Positions 50,103 through 59,621 are shown, numbered from the stretch's first letter. The stretch is DNA of 64,000 bases from an uncultured Mycoplasmatota bacterium (GCA_900544625.1 UQVR01000001.1:48842-112841); one strand, 5' to 3'. The notes: generated by a model not told the origin, from the letters alone. Program-made: numbers and translations.

Positions 50103-50711
50103 TTGAAAAAAATCGGCATTACAACTAGAATTTTAACTAATGATATTAATATTGAAATAGAAAAAATACCTCATTCTTTAATAGAAAAAATAGAAAAGCT
50201 TGGCGTTACTGTTATAATTATACCTTGTGTTAGTGATGTTAGTTTTTATTTAGACTTGTGTGATGGTTTTATTATACCTGGGGGAAATACTTGGAATGGT
50301 GTTGATGTTAAAGTATTAAAATATGCGATGAAACACAATAAACCTTTGCTAGGAATATGTGCTGGTATGCAAGCAATTGCTAATATAAATACATTTATGG
50401 ATCATACAATTAAAGTAGATAGCGATATTAGTCATTATGTGCCTAATAAAGAATATGTTCATGAAATTAATATAAATGAAGGAATTTTAAAAGATATAAT
50501 CGGCAAAAATAAAATATCTGTTAATAGTAGGCATCATGATACAATTATAAATGAAAATTTCTTTAAAGTGGAAGCAAGAAGTGATGATGGTATTATTGAA
50601 GCAATAAGTTTAAATGGATATAAATTTATATTCGGAGTTCAATGGCATCCCGAAGACATGGATGATATAGATCAGGATAAATTATTTAAATATTTTATTA
50701 GTTTAATTTGA
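50103..50711 (+). CDS. Class I glutamine amidotransferase-like hydrolase (peptidase C26 type)
   Basis: 202 residues similar to gamma-glutamyl-GABA hydrolase (PuuD) and related C26 enzymes. Nucleophile Cys86 in GICAGMQ, oxyanion region DGFIIPGGNTW, substrate-loop SVNSRHHDT, and catalytic His182/Glu184 in GVQWHPED. Substrate uncertain. TTG start at 50103 with AAGGAAGTGA upstream. Shorter than PuuD (~250), mainly in the N-terminal insert. Confidence 0.8.
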   Translation: MKKIGITTRILTNDINIEIEKIPHSLIEKIEKLGVTVIIIPCVSDVSFYLDLCDGFIIPGGNTWNGVDVKVLKYAMKHNKPLLGICAGMQAIANINTFMDHTIKVDSDISHYVPNKEYVHEININEGILKDIIGKNKISVNSRHHDTIINENFFKVEARSDDGIIEAISLNGYKFIFGVQWHPEDMDDIDQDKLFKYFISLI

Positions 50712-50736
50712 TTTTTAATAAACTATGTGATACTAT
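50708..50736 (+). promoter_or_regulatory. Promoter of the 231-aa gene
   Basis: TTGATT 50708-50713 (overlapping the upstream stop), 17-nt spacer, extended TGaTACTAT (hexamer 50731-50736). Confidence 0.7.
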
Positions 50737-50754
50737 CTAGGTAGGGAGACATTT

Positions 50755-51450
50755 ATGAAAACAAAAAAAATAAAAAGCATTAGCTTGTCTGAGTTATCTT
50801 TTATTATTTTTTCTAATAAATTTAGTATTGATTTACAAAAAGATGCTTACGAAGAATTAAAAAGAAGATTTTCTAAAAAAACATTTAGTTTAGAAGCATT
50901 CTTAGAATATGAGAAAGCTACAATCGAAAAAAGAGGAAGCAATATTAATGATTATTTAATATCGGATAGTGCATCTATAAGCTTGCTTTTAAGATTATAC
51001 TTTTCAATGGTTTATAAAAAAGAATTATTTCAACATGGCAATTTACTATTTAGTGAAAATTTATTATGTCATAGTGATGGAGAAAATACATTTTTTGTTA
51101 AAGCTTTAAGATATGAATTAAAAAGACTAGAAAATACTAAAAATCCGTTCTTATCTACATCTGAATGCGAAATATTAGAAAAAGTAATGGAAGCTTTAAA
51201 TGAAAGAATAAATAAGAAACAACCAATTTGGTATGAATCATCATTAACTGAATGTACTTGGGATATTATGACAGACTCTTTGATAACTATAATTCCTGTA
51301 ATTAGTTATTTATCAGTTTACAACTTTCTTTTGCAAGATTTAACTAAACTAACACCACAAAAAAGAGCTATTATGAAATCAATGAAAACAGCAACTGTTG
51401 ATCATTCAATTTTCCATAACGAAGAATTAAAACGAAATTTAGTAAGATAA
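50755..51450 (+). CDS. Hypothetical protein, 231 aa
   Basis: Not recognised. Basic N-terminus MKTKKIKSISLSELSF, helical middle, and one hydrophobic stretch near residues 173-192 (SLITIIPVISYLSVYNFLL) that could be a membrane helix or buried core. GTAGGGAG precedes ATG 50755. It has its own promoter. Confidence 0.65.
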   Translation: MKTKKIKSISLSELSFIIFSNKFSIDLQKDAYEELKRRFSKKTFSLEAFLEYEKATIEKRGSNINDYLISDSASISLLLRLYFSMVYKKELFQHGNLLFSENLLCHSDGENTFFVKALRYELKRLENTKNPFLSTSECEILEKVMEALNERINKKQPIWYESSLTECTWDIMTDSLITIIPVISYLSVYNFLLQDLTKLTPQKRAIMKSMKTATVDHSIFHNEELKRNLVR

Positions 51451-51476
51451 CTTGAATATAATTAAGTGGTGATATG

Positions 51477-52232
51477 ATGCAAAATATTATAATTCCACTT
51501 ATATTATCTACATTAGCTGGTCTATCAACGTTAATCGGAGCTATTCCAATATTTTTTAAAATTAAAGAGAAGAACTTAAATAAATTTATAAGTTTTTGTC
51601 TTTCTTTTTCTATTGCAATAATGATTTCTATAAGTATTTTAGATTTAATTCCAACATCATTTTTTGAAATAGTTAACTTCTATGGAATTGGGAAGACTTT
51701 AATAATTTTATTAATAGCATTTATTATTAGTTATATAATTATTACATATCTAAGTTCCTTAGTAGAAAAAGAAAGCAAAGGTATTGATTTATATAAACTA
51801 GGTATTTTAAACATGATTGTTTTAATTCTTCATAATTTACCGGAAGGTATTGCAACATTTTTAAGTAGTTATCATAGTATTGATTTAGGTTTAAGATTAT
51901 CGATTGCCATTATGCTTCATAATATTCCTGAAGGAATTTCTATTGCAGTACCAATTTATTATGCAACTGGTAGTAGAAAAAACGCAATAAAATCAACTTT
52001 AATATCTGGATTATCTGAACCTTTAGGTGCCATTTTAGCTTTTATATTTTTAAAAAAATTTGTATCAGAGCTTATGATAAGTATAGTCCTAATTGTAGTA
52101 GCAGGGCTTATGATTACTTTATCGATACAAGAAATGCTTCCTAGAGCGTTAAAATATAAAGAAAATAAGTGGATTTATTTAGGACTTATCATGGGAACAA
52201 TTCTAGTAATAGTAAATGTAATTATTAGTTAA
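51477..52232 (+). CDS. ZIP-family metal transporter
   Basis: 251 residues, eight predicted membrane helices. The two metal-binding helices are clear: MIVLILHNLPEGIATF and AIMLHNIPEGISIAVP, each with the HNxPEG signature, separated by about 35 residues. Probably imports Zn(II) or another divalent cation (ZupT/GufA branch). ATG 51477 preferred over 51474 because AAGTGGTGA at 51464-51472 needs the extra distance. TATAAT at 51457-51462 predicts a leader of about 8 nt. Confidence 0.9.
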   Translation: MQNIIIPLILSTLAGLSTLIGAIPIFFKIKEKNLNKFISFCLSFSIAIMISISILDLIPTSFFEIVNFYGIGKTLIILLIAFIISYIIITYLSSLVEKESKGIDLYKLGILNMIVLILHNLPEGIATFLSSYHSIDLGLRLSIAIMLHNIPEGISIAVPIYYATGSRKNAIKSTLISGLSEPLGAILAFIFLKKFVSELMISIVLIVVAGLMITLSIQEMLPRALKYKENKWIYLGLIMGTILVIVNVIIS

Positions 52233-52267
52233 AATTTGTTGATACACGAAAAGAGTGGGGGAGAGTA

Positions 52268-52296
52268 TTTACTTTTATGTTTGTCTGTGTTAAACT
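52268..52296 (+). promoter_or_regulatory. Promoter of the 61-aa membrane protein
   Basis: TTTACT 52268-52273, 17-nt spacer, extended TGtTAAACT (hexamer 52291-52296). Confidence 0.5.
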
Positions 52297-52318
52297 CAAA
52301 AAGTAAGGATGTGTTTTT

Positions 52319-52504
52319 ATGGGACTAAATATTGATTATGAAGCTATCGCAAATTATATAATTATAATTGGAGCAATAATAATATTTGTTACAATTATAA
52401 AATCTATATTACCAATTTTAACATACAATGAACTTAAAAAACAAAGAAAATTATTAGAACAAATTAGTAAAGATGTTTCAGATATAAAAGATAGATATTT
52501 GTAA
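52319..52504 (+). CDS. Small single-pass membrane protein, 61 aa
   Basis: Residues ~9-34 are strongly hydrophobic (IANYIIIIGAIIIFVTII), followed by a charged helix (ELKKQRKLLEQISKDVSDIK) with coiled-coil-like heptads. AAGGATGTG lies upstream of ATG 52319 and there is a plausible promoter. Function unknown; could be a membrane adaptor. Confidence 0.6.
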   Translation: MGLNIDYEAIANYIIIIGAIIIFVTIIKSILPILTYNELKKQRKLLEQISKDVSDIKDRYL

Positions 52505-52813
52505 AAGATGTTTTAAATGTTTATTATTAAAATTCATACGTAAATATTTATAATTATTTTTTTGATAACTTAGTTAACATAATATATATTATTTTGTATT
52601 TTATTTTTGAGAATTTAACATTAATTCTTATCCTTTAACTACTAATTAATTTGATTTTTGATGCTTGCCTTTCTATAATAATTAACAATCATATAATAAT
52701 GCTTGGAAACAGAAATTTAAAATTTTTATAAGAATAATATTTTTTAAATAAATTTATTTTGTTATTTAAAATTTTTTTATTATAACCTTATTTATATTTT
52801 TAATAATGATAAT

Positions 52814-52866
52814 ATACGCGCATTTATAACCTTATATTTATTATAAATAAGGATATATGCGCGTAT
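52814..52866. repeat. Long palindrome with GC-clamped ends
   Basis: ATACGCGCAT (52814-52823) and its exact reverse complement ATGCGCGTAT (52857-52866) bracket a second inverted pair CCTTAT (52830-52835) / ATAAGG (52847-52852). The whole 53-nt element can form a long cruciform or RNA hairpin. Confidence 0.75.
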
Positions 52867-52886
52867 GTATGCGAATAGAAAACAAA

Positions 52887-52920
52887 GTCCCCTATTTACC
52901 ATAATTAAGTGGTAGGGGAC
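52887..52920 (-). terminator. Terminator of the GT2-GtrA gene
   Basis: GTCCCCTA (52887-52894) / TAGGGGAC (52913-52920); on the minus strand it is followed by TTTGTTTT. Confidence 0.75.
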
Positions 52921-52928
52921 TTGTATTA

Positions 52929-53888
52929 TTATTTTTTAGAAATAGAAGTAAATAGTATTGCTATTATAATCATTAATATTAAGTCTACTAATAATTTACT
53001 TACAAATAAATTTATATTTAATAAATTATATAAAATATAAATGAAGAAACAAGATAATATTATTCTGAAGATCTTTTTTAGTAAAAACAGGATGTTTCTA
53101 GAAACAAGATTATATTTGTATATACAATTATAGTTGATTATTATATGTAGTACTATCCCTACTCCTTCGGATATTAAATTTGCAAAAATGATTCCTTCTA
53201 AATCGTTTGTTGATGACCTTAAATAAAATATTATCATAAATAATATATAACTTATTAGATATGGTATGATTGATTTAAAGATATATGGTATTAGACCTTT
53301 TAGATAGGGGAGCATTTTAAAACTATCCTTCCCTACTCTATTCGTGTTTTTTCGCCAAATTGTGTTAATTTCATTTTCTTTTAAAGCAATATTTTCTGTT
53401 ATTGCAGTTATCATGTAATTATTATCATTTTTTAAGTTGCATAAAAGGTTATTAAATAATTTAATATTTATTGCTTTTATTTCTGGTAAAACAGATTTAA
53501 AATTAGTATTAAATAATGTGTTAAATATTTTGTTTATTAGATCTTTTCTCATACTATTGTTTTCGTTAGAACCAAGTATTATTGTATCTTCATGATTAAT
53601 TGCATCTAAAGCACATTTTGCAACATCATCATTATCAATGTTGTTAATATTGTCTACGAAAACTATTGATTTAATATTTAATTTTTGTTTATTAATATAG
53701 TTATTAATTTGGTCTAAATAATCATAATTTCTTCCATTGAAAATCGGATAATTACTTTTTATATCACAGTTGTTTTTATTGCAAATAACAATATTTTCAA
53801 AAATTTCATGAGTTGGCTTTAATTGTTTTTCAAAATCAATAATACTTTCATTATAATAATTTACCACTAATAAAATTTCTTTATTCAT
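52929..53888 (-). CDS. GtrA-domain protein with degenerate glycosyltransferase-2 N-terminus
   Basis: 319 residues. The first ~185 residues follow the outline of a DPM1-like GT2 (MNKEILLVVNYYNES, SIVFVDNINNID, DTIILGSNENNSMR) but the metal-binding DxD is not there (VDNINN at that place), so transferase activity is doubtful. The C-terminal ~130 residues have four hydrophobic helices with NLISEGVGIVLHIIINYNCIYKY, the GtrA pattern. Fusions of GT2 and GtrA usually build or flip polyprenyl-phosphate sugars. Own promoter with TTGACA; product ends in SISKK. Confidence 0.65.
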   Translation of the reverse strand: MNKEILLVVNYYNESIIDFEKQLKPTHEIFENIVICNKNNCDIKSNYPIFNGRNYDYLDQINNYINKQKLNIKSIVFVDNINNIDNDDVAKCALDAINHEDTIILGSNENNSMRKDLINKIFNTLFNTNFKSVLPEIKAINIKLFNNLLCNLKNDNNYMITAITENIALKENEINTIWRKNTNRVGKDSFKMLPYLKGLIPYIFKSIIPYLISYILFMIIFYLRSSTNDLEGIIFANLISEGVGIVLHIIINYNCIYKYNLVSRNILFLLKKIFRIILSCFFIYILYNLLNINLFVSKLLVDLILMIIIAILFTSISKK

Positions 53889-53905
53889 TTGTTAACACCA
53901 TTATT

Positions 53906-53934
53906 ATTTTATCACTATCCACATATAATGTCAA
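53906..53934 (-). promoter_or_regulatory. Promoter of the GT2-GtrA gene
   Basis: Minus strand: TTGACA (53934-53929), 17-nt spacer, extended TGaTAAAAT (hexamer 53911-53906). Confidence 0.8.
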
Positions 53935-53943
53935 AAATTTATA

Positions 53944-53972
53944 AGCAAAAAAAGCATTTATCAAAAATGCTT
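53944..53972 (-). terminator. Terminator of the 591-aa gene
   Basis: AAGCATTT (53952-53959) / AAATGCTT (53965-53972) with a minus-strand U run from 53953 down to 53947. Confidence 0.85.
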
Positions 53973-55748
53973 TTAAAATTCAAAATTGTCCAAATTATAA
54001 TTGCTATTGTCTTCTATATCACTAAAATCATAATCGTCATCTGAATAATTAGGTTCATCAACATCACCAATAATACCTGAAATATCTTTAAAGAAATCAA
54101 ATGCTTTAAGTTTACTATATAAATTTAACATAATAGTACTTGTTTCTGAATCAGCTAATTGTTCAAAATCTTTGGCATTTGTAATAGCACTTTTTGTAAT
54201 TTTGTTTTTGCCATATTCCATTTTATTAGTGAAATCTATTACTATATTTTCGTTATTGTAAGTTACATCAATCTTTCCAGTTGCATCAGATTTATTGTTT
54301 TTTGAATCTTCCTTTACTTTGACATTACAATTAACTTTTACTCCTTCAATATCGATGTTCGCTGTTATTGTTGAATTTTTCTTATCATTTTGTAATGCTA
54401 ACTCTATAATTGAGTTTTCAACATTTGCTGCTAATCCTATTTTTTTATTACTTACTTCAATACTTATTTTGTTTGTTCCTTCAGTTATTGTTATAACGTC
54501 GTCTTTACATTCTAAATATAATTCTGTATCTTCTCCAACAATTTTATATTTATTTTTTTCAACTTTTGTACCTTCTAATTTGCTTCCTTCAACATCTAAT
54601 ACAAATGATTGAACTTCGTTTGTTAAAGCTTTTATAGTTATTTCAAACACAATATTTATTGGACTATCTTTTAAACTATCTAAAATTGATGTATCATTTT
54701 CTAAATATGACATTATAATTTTATCATTTTTAACTAATTCAATAAATTTATCTATTACTTTATTGTAATTTTTTTCATTTATTTCATATGTATATGTTAT
54801 ATTTAGTCCACTAGTTTTTGTATTCATATTTGCTTGTTCTAATGCACTTGCTACATATTTAACAATATTTTTCATTGAATTTTCAAGATCATTAATATTT
54901 GAAAAATTCTTAACCATATCAACATATTCTTTGGTATTTGCAAAAATGTTTTCATCTAAAGTTGTATAAAGTGGACTATCAAAAATATCTTTACTATTTA
55001 AATAGATTTTGTTGTTATTGTAAACAACAGTTCCTTTTATACTTTCGTTGTTTTGTTTTAATCCTAAATCTAAACTTAAATAATTATCATTTATATTTGA
55101 CTTTTCATTAAAATTTATTTGTAGATTATTTAATGACTTTAAGGTTGTGGATGATGTTGTTAATGCAATATTTGTATCATTAATCATATCATACTTATCG
55201 AAGTTATCAATTAAATCATCGTTTATTGATAATACATCAAAAGACTTGTCGATAGATGCAATAATATTTTTAGCATTTTTGTTTAAGAAGCTTTTAGCGT
55301 TATATGTACTCTTTATATAAACAAAGCCTCCTACAACGATGAGTAAAACTACTATAGCAATAACTAATCCTATTATTAATCCTTTATTTTTCTTTTTAAC
55401 AGAATTATTAACTAAGTTGTTATTTGAATTTATGTTATTTTGAGTATTTGGATCTACTCCTGGGTAGTTAGCTCCAACCATATTATTGTTGGCATTTTGA
55501 TTCGTTGTTCCAGCCTCACTTGCATTTATTGTTTCAGTTGGTTGATTAGTTCCCATTTGACTTATGTTATTGTTTAAATCATTGTTTAAATTTGGCGTTT
55601 CTAAAGGTTCGCCGGTGTTTAATTGCTCCACATTTTGTTGGCTAGTATTTCCATTAACCATTTCGTTTGGTTGACTAGTATTTAATCCATTCACACTATT
55701 TTCTGAAACCCCGCTGTCACTTAAATTGTTTTCTAAATTATCATTCAT
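53973..55748 (-). CDS. Asn/Gln-rich membrane-anchored surface protein, 591 aa
   Basis: Residues 1-117 are a low-complexity Asn/Gln/Thr-rich cytoplasmic tail, followed by KKKNK and one membrane helix (123-144). The ~440-residue external part is beta-rich with repeated ITITEGTNKI-like strands, and the acidic C-terminus ends DNFEF. No enzyme motif seen. Such type II architecture with a disordered inner tail is common in uncharacterised proteins of AT-rich Bacillota and may be a surface sensor or scaffold. A TATAAT (minus, 55780-55775) and GAGGGAT ribosome binding site precede ATG. Confidence 0.65.
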   Translation of the reverse strand: MNDNLENNLSDSGVSENSVNGLNTSQPNEMVNGNTSQQNVEQLNTGEPLETPNLNNDLNNNISQMGTNQPTETINASEAGTTNQNANNNMVGANYPGVDPNTQNNINSNNNLVNNSVKKKNKGLIIGLVIAIVVLLIVVGGFVYIKSTYNAKSFLNKNAKNIIASIDKSFDVLSINDDLIDNFDKYDMINDTNIALTTSSTTLKSLNNLQINFNEKSNINDNYLSLDLGLKQNNESIKGTVVYNNNKIYLNSKDIFDSPLYTTLDENIFANTKEYVDMVKNFSNINDLENSMKNIVKYVASALEQANMNTKTSGLNITYTYEINEKNYNKVIDKFIELVKNDKIIMSYLENDTSILDSLKDSPINIVFEITIKALTNEVQSFVLDVEGSKLEGTKVEKNKYKIVGEDTELYLECKDDVITITEGTNKISIEVSNKKIGLAANVENSIIELALQNDKKNSTITANIDIEGVKVNCNVKVKEDSKNNKSDATGKIDVTYNNENIVIDFTNKMEYGKNKITKSAITNAKDFEQLADSETSTIMLNLYSKLKAFDFFKDISGIIGDVDEPNYSDDDYDFSDIEDNSNYNLDNFEF

Positions 55749-55819
55749 TTTTTATCCCTCACTACTTTCATTCTATTATAAGGATATCATTTTATTAAAA
55801 TAATGTCTATAAAAAAATA

Positions 55820-55847
55820 AAATAAAGGTAAAAAATCACCTTTATTT
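55820..55847 (-). terminator. Terminator of dnaJ
   Basis: AAATAAAGGT (55820-55829) / ACCTTTATTT (55838-55847), overlapping the dnaJ stop; A-rich flank gives the minus-strand U run. Confidence 0.75.
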
Positions 55848-56966
55848 TACATATTTTTTAAAATTTTTAAATTCTGGAGCATCATCAAGATCAGTTTTAG
55901 CTAAATCTTGCAATAATGCTTTTTGCTTTCTATCAAGTTTAGTTGGAGTAATAATATTTACCACAGCATACATATCACCTTTGCTGATTTTATTTGGTAA
56001 TTTTATTCCTTTTCCCTTAATTTTTAACTTAGTATAGTTTTGTGTTCCAGCTTTTATCTCTAATATAATATTGCCATAAAGGGTTGGTATTTCTTTTTTA
56101 CAACCTAGGGCAGCATCCGTTATAGTTACTGGAACTTCCAAATAAATATCTGCTCCGTCTCTTTCAAATAGAGGATGTTCTTTAATTTTAAATTCTAGGA
56201 AAACATCTCCGTTTGGTCCTCCATTTACTCCTGCATTACCCTTGCCGCTTAATCTTAGTTGATATCCTTCGTCAACACCTTCAGGGATAGTTACAGTTAA
56301 TGTTTTAACTTTTTCAACAATTCCTTTTCCACGACAATCGTCACAAACCGTTGCATAAGTTTTACCTAAGCCTTTACAATCTGGGCATGTTTTTTGAGTT
56401 TGCATGTATCCAAATATGGTTTGGGCTTGTTCTAATACTTTGCCTGCCCCACCACAAGTTCTACATGTTGATTCATTAAATCCGCCTTTACCTTTACATT
56501 TTGAACATTCACTTGTAAGATTTAATTTAACATCTTTTTCACATCCAAAGGCTGCTTCTTCAAAAGTAAGATTTAATATTACTCTTATATCTTCGCCCTT
56601 TCTAGCTCTATTGCTTGATTTTGAACCTCTGCCGAATCCAGAAAAGCTTGAAAAACCTCCACCAAATAAGTCTCCGAGAATATCCTCAAGATCAATGTCT
56701 CCCATATTAAAGCCTTGGAATCCTGATGCTCCACCTGCACCATTTTGAAATGCCGCATGACCAAATTGATCATATTGGCGCCTTTTCGTAGCATCGGATA
56801 AAACTGCATACGCTTCACCAATTTCTTTAAATTTTTCTTCTGCCCCCGGTTCTTTATTTATATCGGGATGATATTGTTTAGCTAATTTTCTAAAAGCTCT
56901 TTTTATTTCTTCATCAGTGGCAGTTTTACTGACCCCTAAGACTTCATAATAATCTTTTTTATTCAT
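55842..56966 (-). CDS. dnaJ: Chaperone protein DnaJ
   Basis: Type I Hsp40. 374 residues: J domain with HPD in [10 protein letters not shown], Gly/Phe-rich linker ([14 protein letters not shown]), four zinc-finger repeats all intact ([32 protein letters not shown]) and the C-terminal substrate-binding domains. GGAAAGGAG lies within the end of tldE, 3 nt gap, so dnaJ is translated as part of tldD-tldE-dnaJ. No CIRCE directly upstream. Confidence 0.97.
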   Translation of the reverse strand: MNKKDYYEVLGVSKTATDEEIKRAFRKLAKQYHPDINKEPGAEEKFKEIGEAYAVLSDATKRRQYDQFGHAAFQNGAGGASGFQGFNMGDIDLEDILGDLFGGGFSSFSGFGRGSKSSNRARKGEDIRVILNLTFEEAAFGCEKDVKLNLTSECSKCKGKGGFNESTCRTCGGAGKVLEQAQTIFGYMQTQKTCPDCKGLGKTYATVCDDCRGKGIVEKVKTLTVTIPEGVDEGYQLRLSGKGNAGVNGGPNGDVFLEFKIKEHPLFERDGADIYLEVPVTITDAALGCKKEIPTLYGNIILEIKAGTQNYTKLKIKGKGIKLPNKISKGDMYAVVNIITPTKLDRKQKALLQDLAKTDLDDAPEFKNFKKYVK

Positions 56967-56969
56967 TTT

Positions 56970-58235
56970 TTACTCCTTTCCAGTGATAGTTATATCGTAT
57001 AGTAAAAATGATGGTGTTCTAACACTTAAACTAAAATTAGATAAATCACTACCAACTTCTAAAACATTTGAAAATACTTCAAAAAGATTCGTTGATAATA
57101 TAATCATATTTAAACCTTTTGTTACTTTTCCATTTTCTACAAGTAAACCTTCTGCTTGAACTGATATGTTTCCAGTTTTTAAATCTACGCCAGAATGAAA
57201 TCCAAAGGCTTCATCAATGATAATCCCATTATCAAGTTCTTTTATTAGTTCTTCATACGATTTATTACCACATTCTATATATAAATTATTGACTCCATTT
57301 GCATTACCAGTTGCTTCTTTATTTAATTTAATAGCATACTCAATATTATTTATTTCTTTTTTAAATACACCATTTTTTACTAATGCTTGTTGGGCCTTTA
57401 ATGTTCCTTCACTATCAAAATTGGCATTTAATATTCCTTTTGGAGAATCCTCAACAATATTTATTTTATCACTAAATATTTTACTATTTAATTTGCCAGA
57501 TAATACTGACTCATTTAAAAATATATTTTTACTTTGAAATGAATCTTTAAATGTAAATAATATACTTTCTACGACATTGTTAGTAAGTAATACTTTGTAC
57601 TTATTCGTAGTAACTGACTTACTATCTAATTTAATTAATAAGTATTCTAATTTTTTCAACAAATATTCTTTAAACTCGCTAAAATCGTATTTTTTTGTAT
57701 AATAACCTATATATAATACTCTAGTTATATCATCTTTATTTACTGTTATAGCGACTCCATAAGCATTAAAATATGTTTCATCTTCCATATCACAATTATT
57801 TATTAAATTAGTAATATAATTTCCACGTTCAGTATGAGTATAATCTGCTTCAATAGATTTTATACAAGAATACTTTTTCTTTAAATCATTTAATGATAAT
57901 AAATCTTCTTTTACTTTACTATAATCGATTATCTCTTTTTTTCTTAATTTATTTTTTATATTACCAGCGCATAGTCTATTAGAATTTTTATTGTCTGATG
58001 TTTTAAATATATCTTCCAAAGTGTTTATTAACTCTTCAGAATTTTTAATACTTTCAGTAACAATCTTAACACATCTATTATCCCTGATAGCTTTAATTAT
58101 ATATTTTGATACATTGGTTATTTGAAATAACTTAATTTTATCATTTAATGTACTTATGTCTGTGCTGTTATGTTTTTCTTTAAATATCTCAATATCTATG
58201 TTATGTTTTTTACCAATTTCAATTAATTTATTCAT
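56970..58235 (-). CDS. TldE/PmbA-family protein
   Basis: Non-catalytic half of the TldD-TldE heterodimeric metalloprotease. 421 residues from the ATG at 58235-58233, which follows GGAGGTGA; the longer frame adds ten residues without a signal. Family markers: LKAQQALVKNGVFK, the NNLYIECGNKSYEELI segment, and DEAFGFHSGVDLKTGNISVQAEGLLVENGK near the C-terminus (given here only as landmarks DEAFGFHSG and EGLLVENGK). It lacks HExxxH, as expected. Overlaps tldD by 8 nt. Confidence 0.88.
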   Translation of the reverse strand: MNKLIEIGKKHNIDIEIFKEKHNSTDISTLNDKIKLFQITNVSKYIIKAIRDNRCVKIVTESIKNSEELINTLEDIFKTSDNKNSNRLCAGNIKNKLRKKEIIDYSKVKEDLLSLNDLKKKYSCIKSIEADYTHTERGNYITNLINNCDMEDETYFNAYGVAITVNKDDITRVLYIGYYTKKYDFSEFKEYLLKKLEYLLIKLDSKSVTTNKYKVLLTNNVVESILFTFKDSFQSKNIFLNESVLSGKLNSKIFSDKINIVEDSPKGILNANFDSEGTLKAQQALVKNGVFKKEINNIEYAIKLNKEATGNANGVNNLYIECGNKSYEELIKELDNGIIIDEAFGFHSGVDLKTGNISVQAEGLLVENGKVTKGLNMIILSTNLFEVFSNVLEVGSDLSNFSLSVRTPSFLLYDITITGKE

Positions 58236-59601
58236 CTTTTTCACCTCCGACAAGAATATGGCCAACTTTTATGCGAGGCATACCGACATTTACGGGTACA
58301 GACCCACTGATTGAACCACACATTCCTTGTCCAAGCGCTAGGTTATCTCCGACCATCTCTACACTTTGTAATATATCTTTACAATTACCAATTAAACTAG
58401 CAGACTTAACACATTCAGCTATTTTACCATCACGAATCATATATGCTAAATCACAAGCAAAGTTAAAATCTCCGGTTTCGGGTGATACACATCCTCCGCC
58501 CATTTTTTTGGCATAAAGGCCTAATTTTATATTTTTTATCATTTCTTCAAAAGTATCTGTTCCTTTTTCAAGATATGTATTATTCATTCTAGATGTCGGG
58601 GCATATATATAACTTTCTCTTCTGCTACTTCCGGTTGGCTGCATTTTCATCTTACGATTGTTTATTTCATCAATTAAGTATCCAGTTAATACTCCTTTAT
58701 CAATTAACTTATTAATCTTTGTTTCTCTACCTTCGTCATCAATCTTACTTGATCCCCATTCATTATATAATGTTCCATCATCAATAATACTTACTTTTTC
58801 ACTTGCTATTTTGTTACCTAAATCATGACTTAAAACTGATATTTTATCTGCTACAGATGTTGCTTCCATTGCATGTCCGCAGGCTTCGTGAAATATTACC
58901 CCACCAAAACCATTTTCGATAATAACTGGCATTTCTCCACCAACACAAGGTTTAGCATATAATTTATCAAGACCTTCTTTTACTAGGTTATTTATTACTT
59001 CATCATAATTTATTTCGTCTAGTAAATCCAAGCTAATTGTTTTGCCATAAGAATATGCTATGTTACATGCTTTATCATTATCTTTTAAGCTAATTGTTAT
59101 ATATAATCTAGTTCTTTCTCTTTCTTCTTTTTTATATAAACCGTTTTCACGAGCAATGGTTACATTTTGTTTAACATTTTGTAAATTTAGACTTACTTGA
59201 TTAATTCTTTCATCTTTAATTCTTATTTTTTTATCTAAGCTATTAAATAATTTTTTTATGTCTTCATTTGTATAATGAGTTTTATGATTATTTTTATATT
59301 TTTTTATTCTATTTAGGGATACATAATCATATATTGCTTTTTCATTAACGTTTTCTTTTAAAGAATTTATGATTGAATTAATATTTTTATTGCTAAAATC
59401 GTTAGTAGCAGCATAATAAACATTATTTTCCTTAGCTAATCTAAGACCTAGTCCACTACTATAGTTAACGCTATATCCATCTAAGTTGCTATCAACATAG
59501 TTATATATTGTAGTTTTTTTATCTTCAAGGAATATTTCTGCAAAGTCCCCACCAGTTGATAACATATTTTCAAGCATTCTTTCAAGATTTTCTTTTTTCA
59601 T
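58228..59601 (-). CDS. tldD: TldD-family metalloprotease
   Basis: Catalytic half of TldD/E, which in E. coli matures microcin B17 and degrades unfolded peptides. 457 residues. The zinc motif HEACGH (near residue 237-242) within GVIFHEACGHAMEA is intact, along with SIIDDGTL, and C-terminal MVGDNLALGQGMCGS and VNVGMPRIKVG. AAGGAG precedes the ATG. It sits between dnaK and dnaJ, downstream of a terminator, and is coupled to tldE. Confidence 0.93.
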   Translation of the reverse strand: MKKENLERMLENMLSTGGDFAEIFLEDKKTTIYNYVDSNLDGYSVNYSSGLGLRLAKENNVYYAATNDFSNKNINSIINSLKENVNEKAIYDYVSLNRIKKYKNNHKTHYTNEDIKKLFNSLDKKIRIKDERINQVSLNLQNVKQNVTIARENGLYKKEERERTRLYITISLKDNDKACNIAYSYGKTISLDLLDEINYDEVINNLVKEGLDKLYAKPCVGGEMPVIIENGFGGVIFHEACGHAMEATSVADKISVLSHDLGNKIASEKVSIIDDGTLYNEWGSSKIDDEGRETKINKLIDKGVLTGYLIDEINNRKMKMQPTGSSRRESYIYAPTSRMNNTYLEKGTDTFEEMIKNIKLGLYAKKMGGGCVSPETGDFNFACDLAYMIRDGKIAECVKSASLIGNCKDILQSVEMVGDNLALGQGMCGSISGSVPVNVGMPRIKVGHILVGGEKDE

Positions 59602-59621
59602 CTGTGCTCCTTATTACGGTC

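Larger units (their letters stand above)
52505..52928 (+). other. AT-rich intergenic region
   Basis: About 420 nt without a credible ORF on either strand. Holds several ATAACCTTAT copies (near 52785 and 52826), the large palindrome at 52814-52866 and the minus-strand terminator at 52887-52920. No tRNA or known riboswitch pattern was recognised. Confidence 0.6.
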
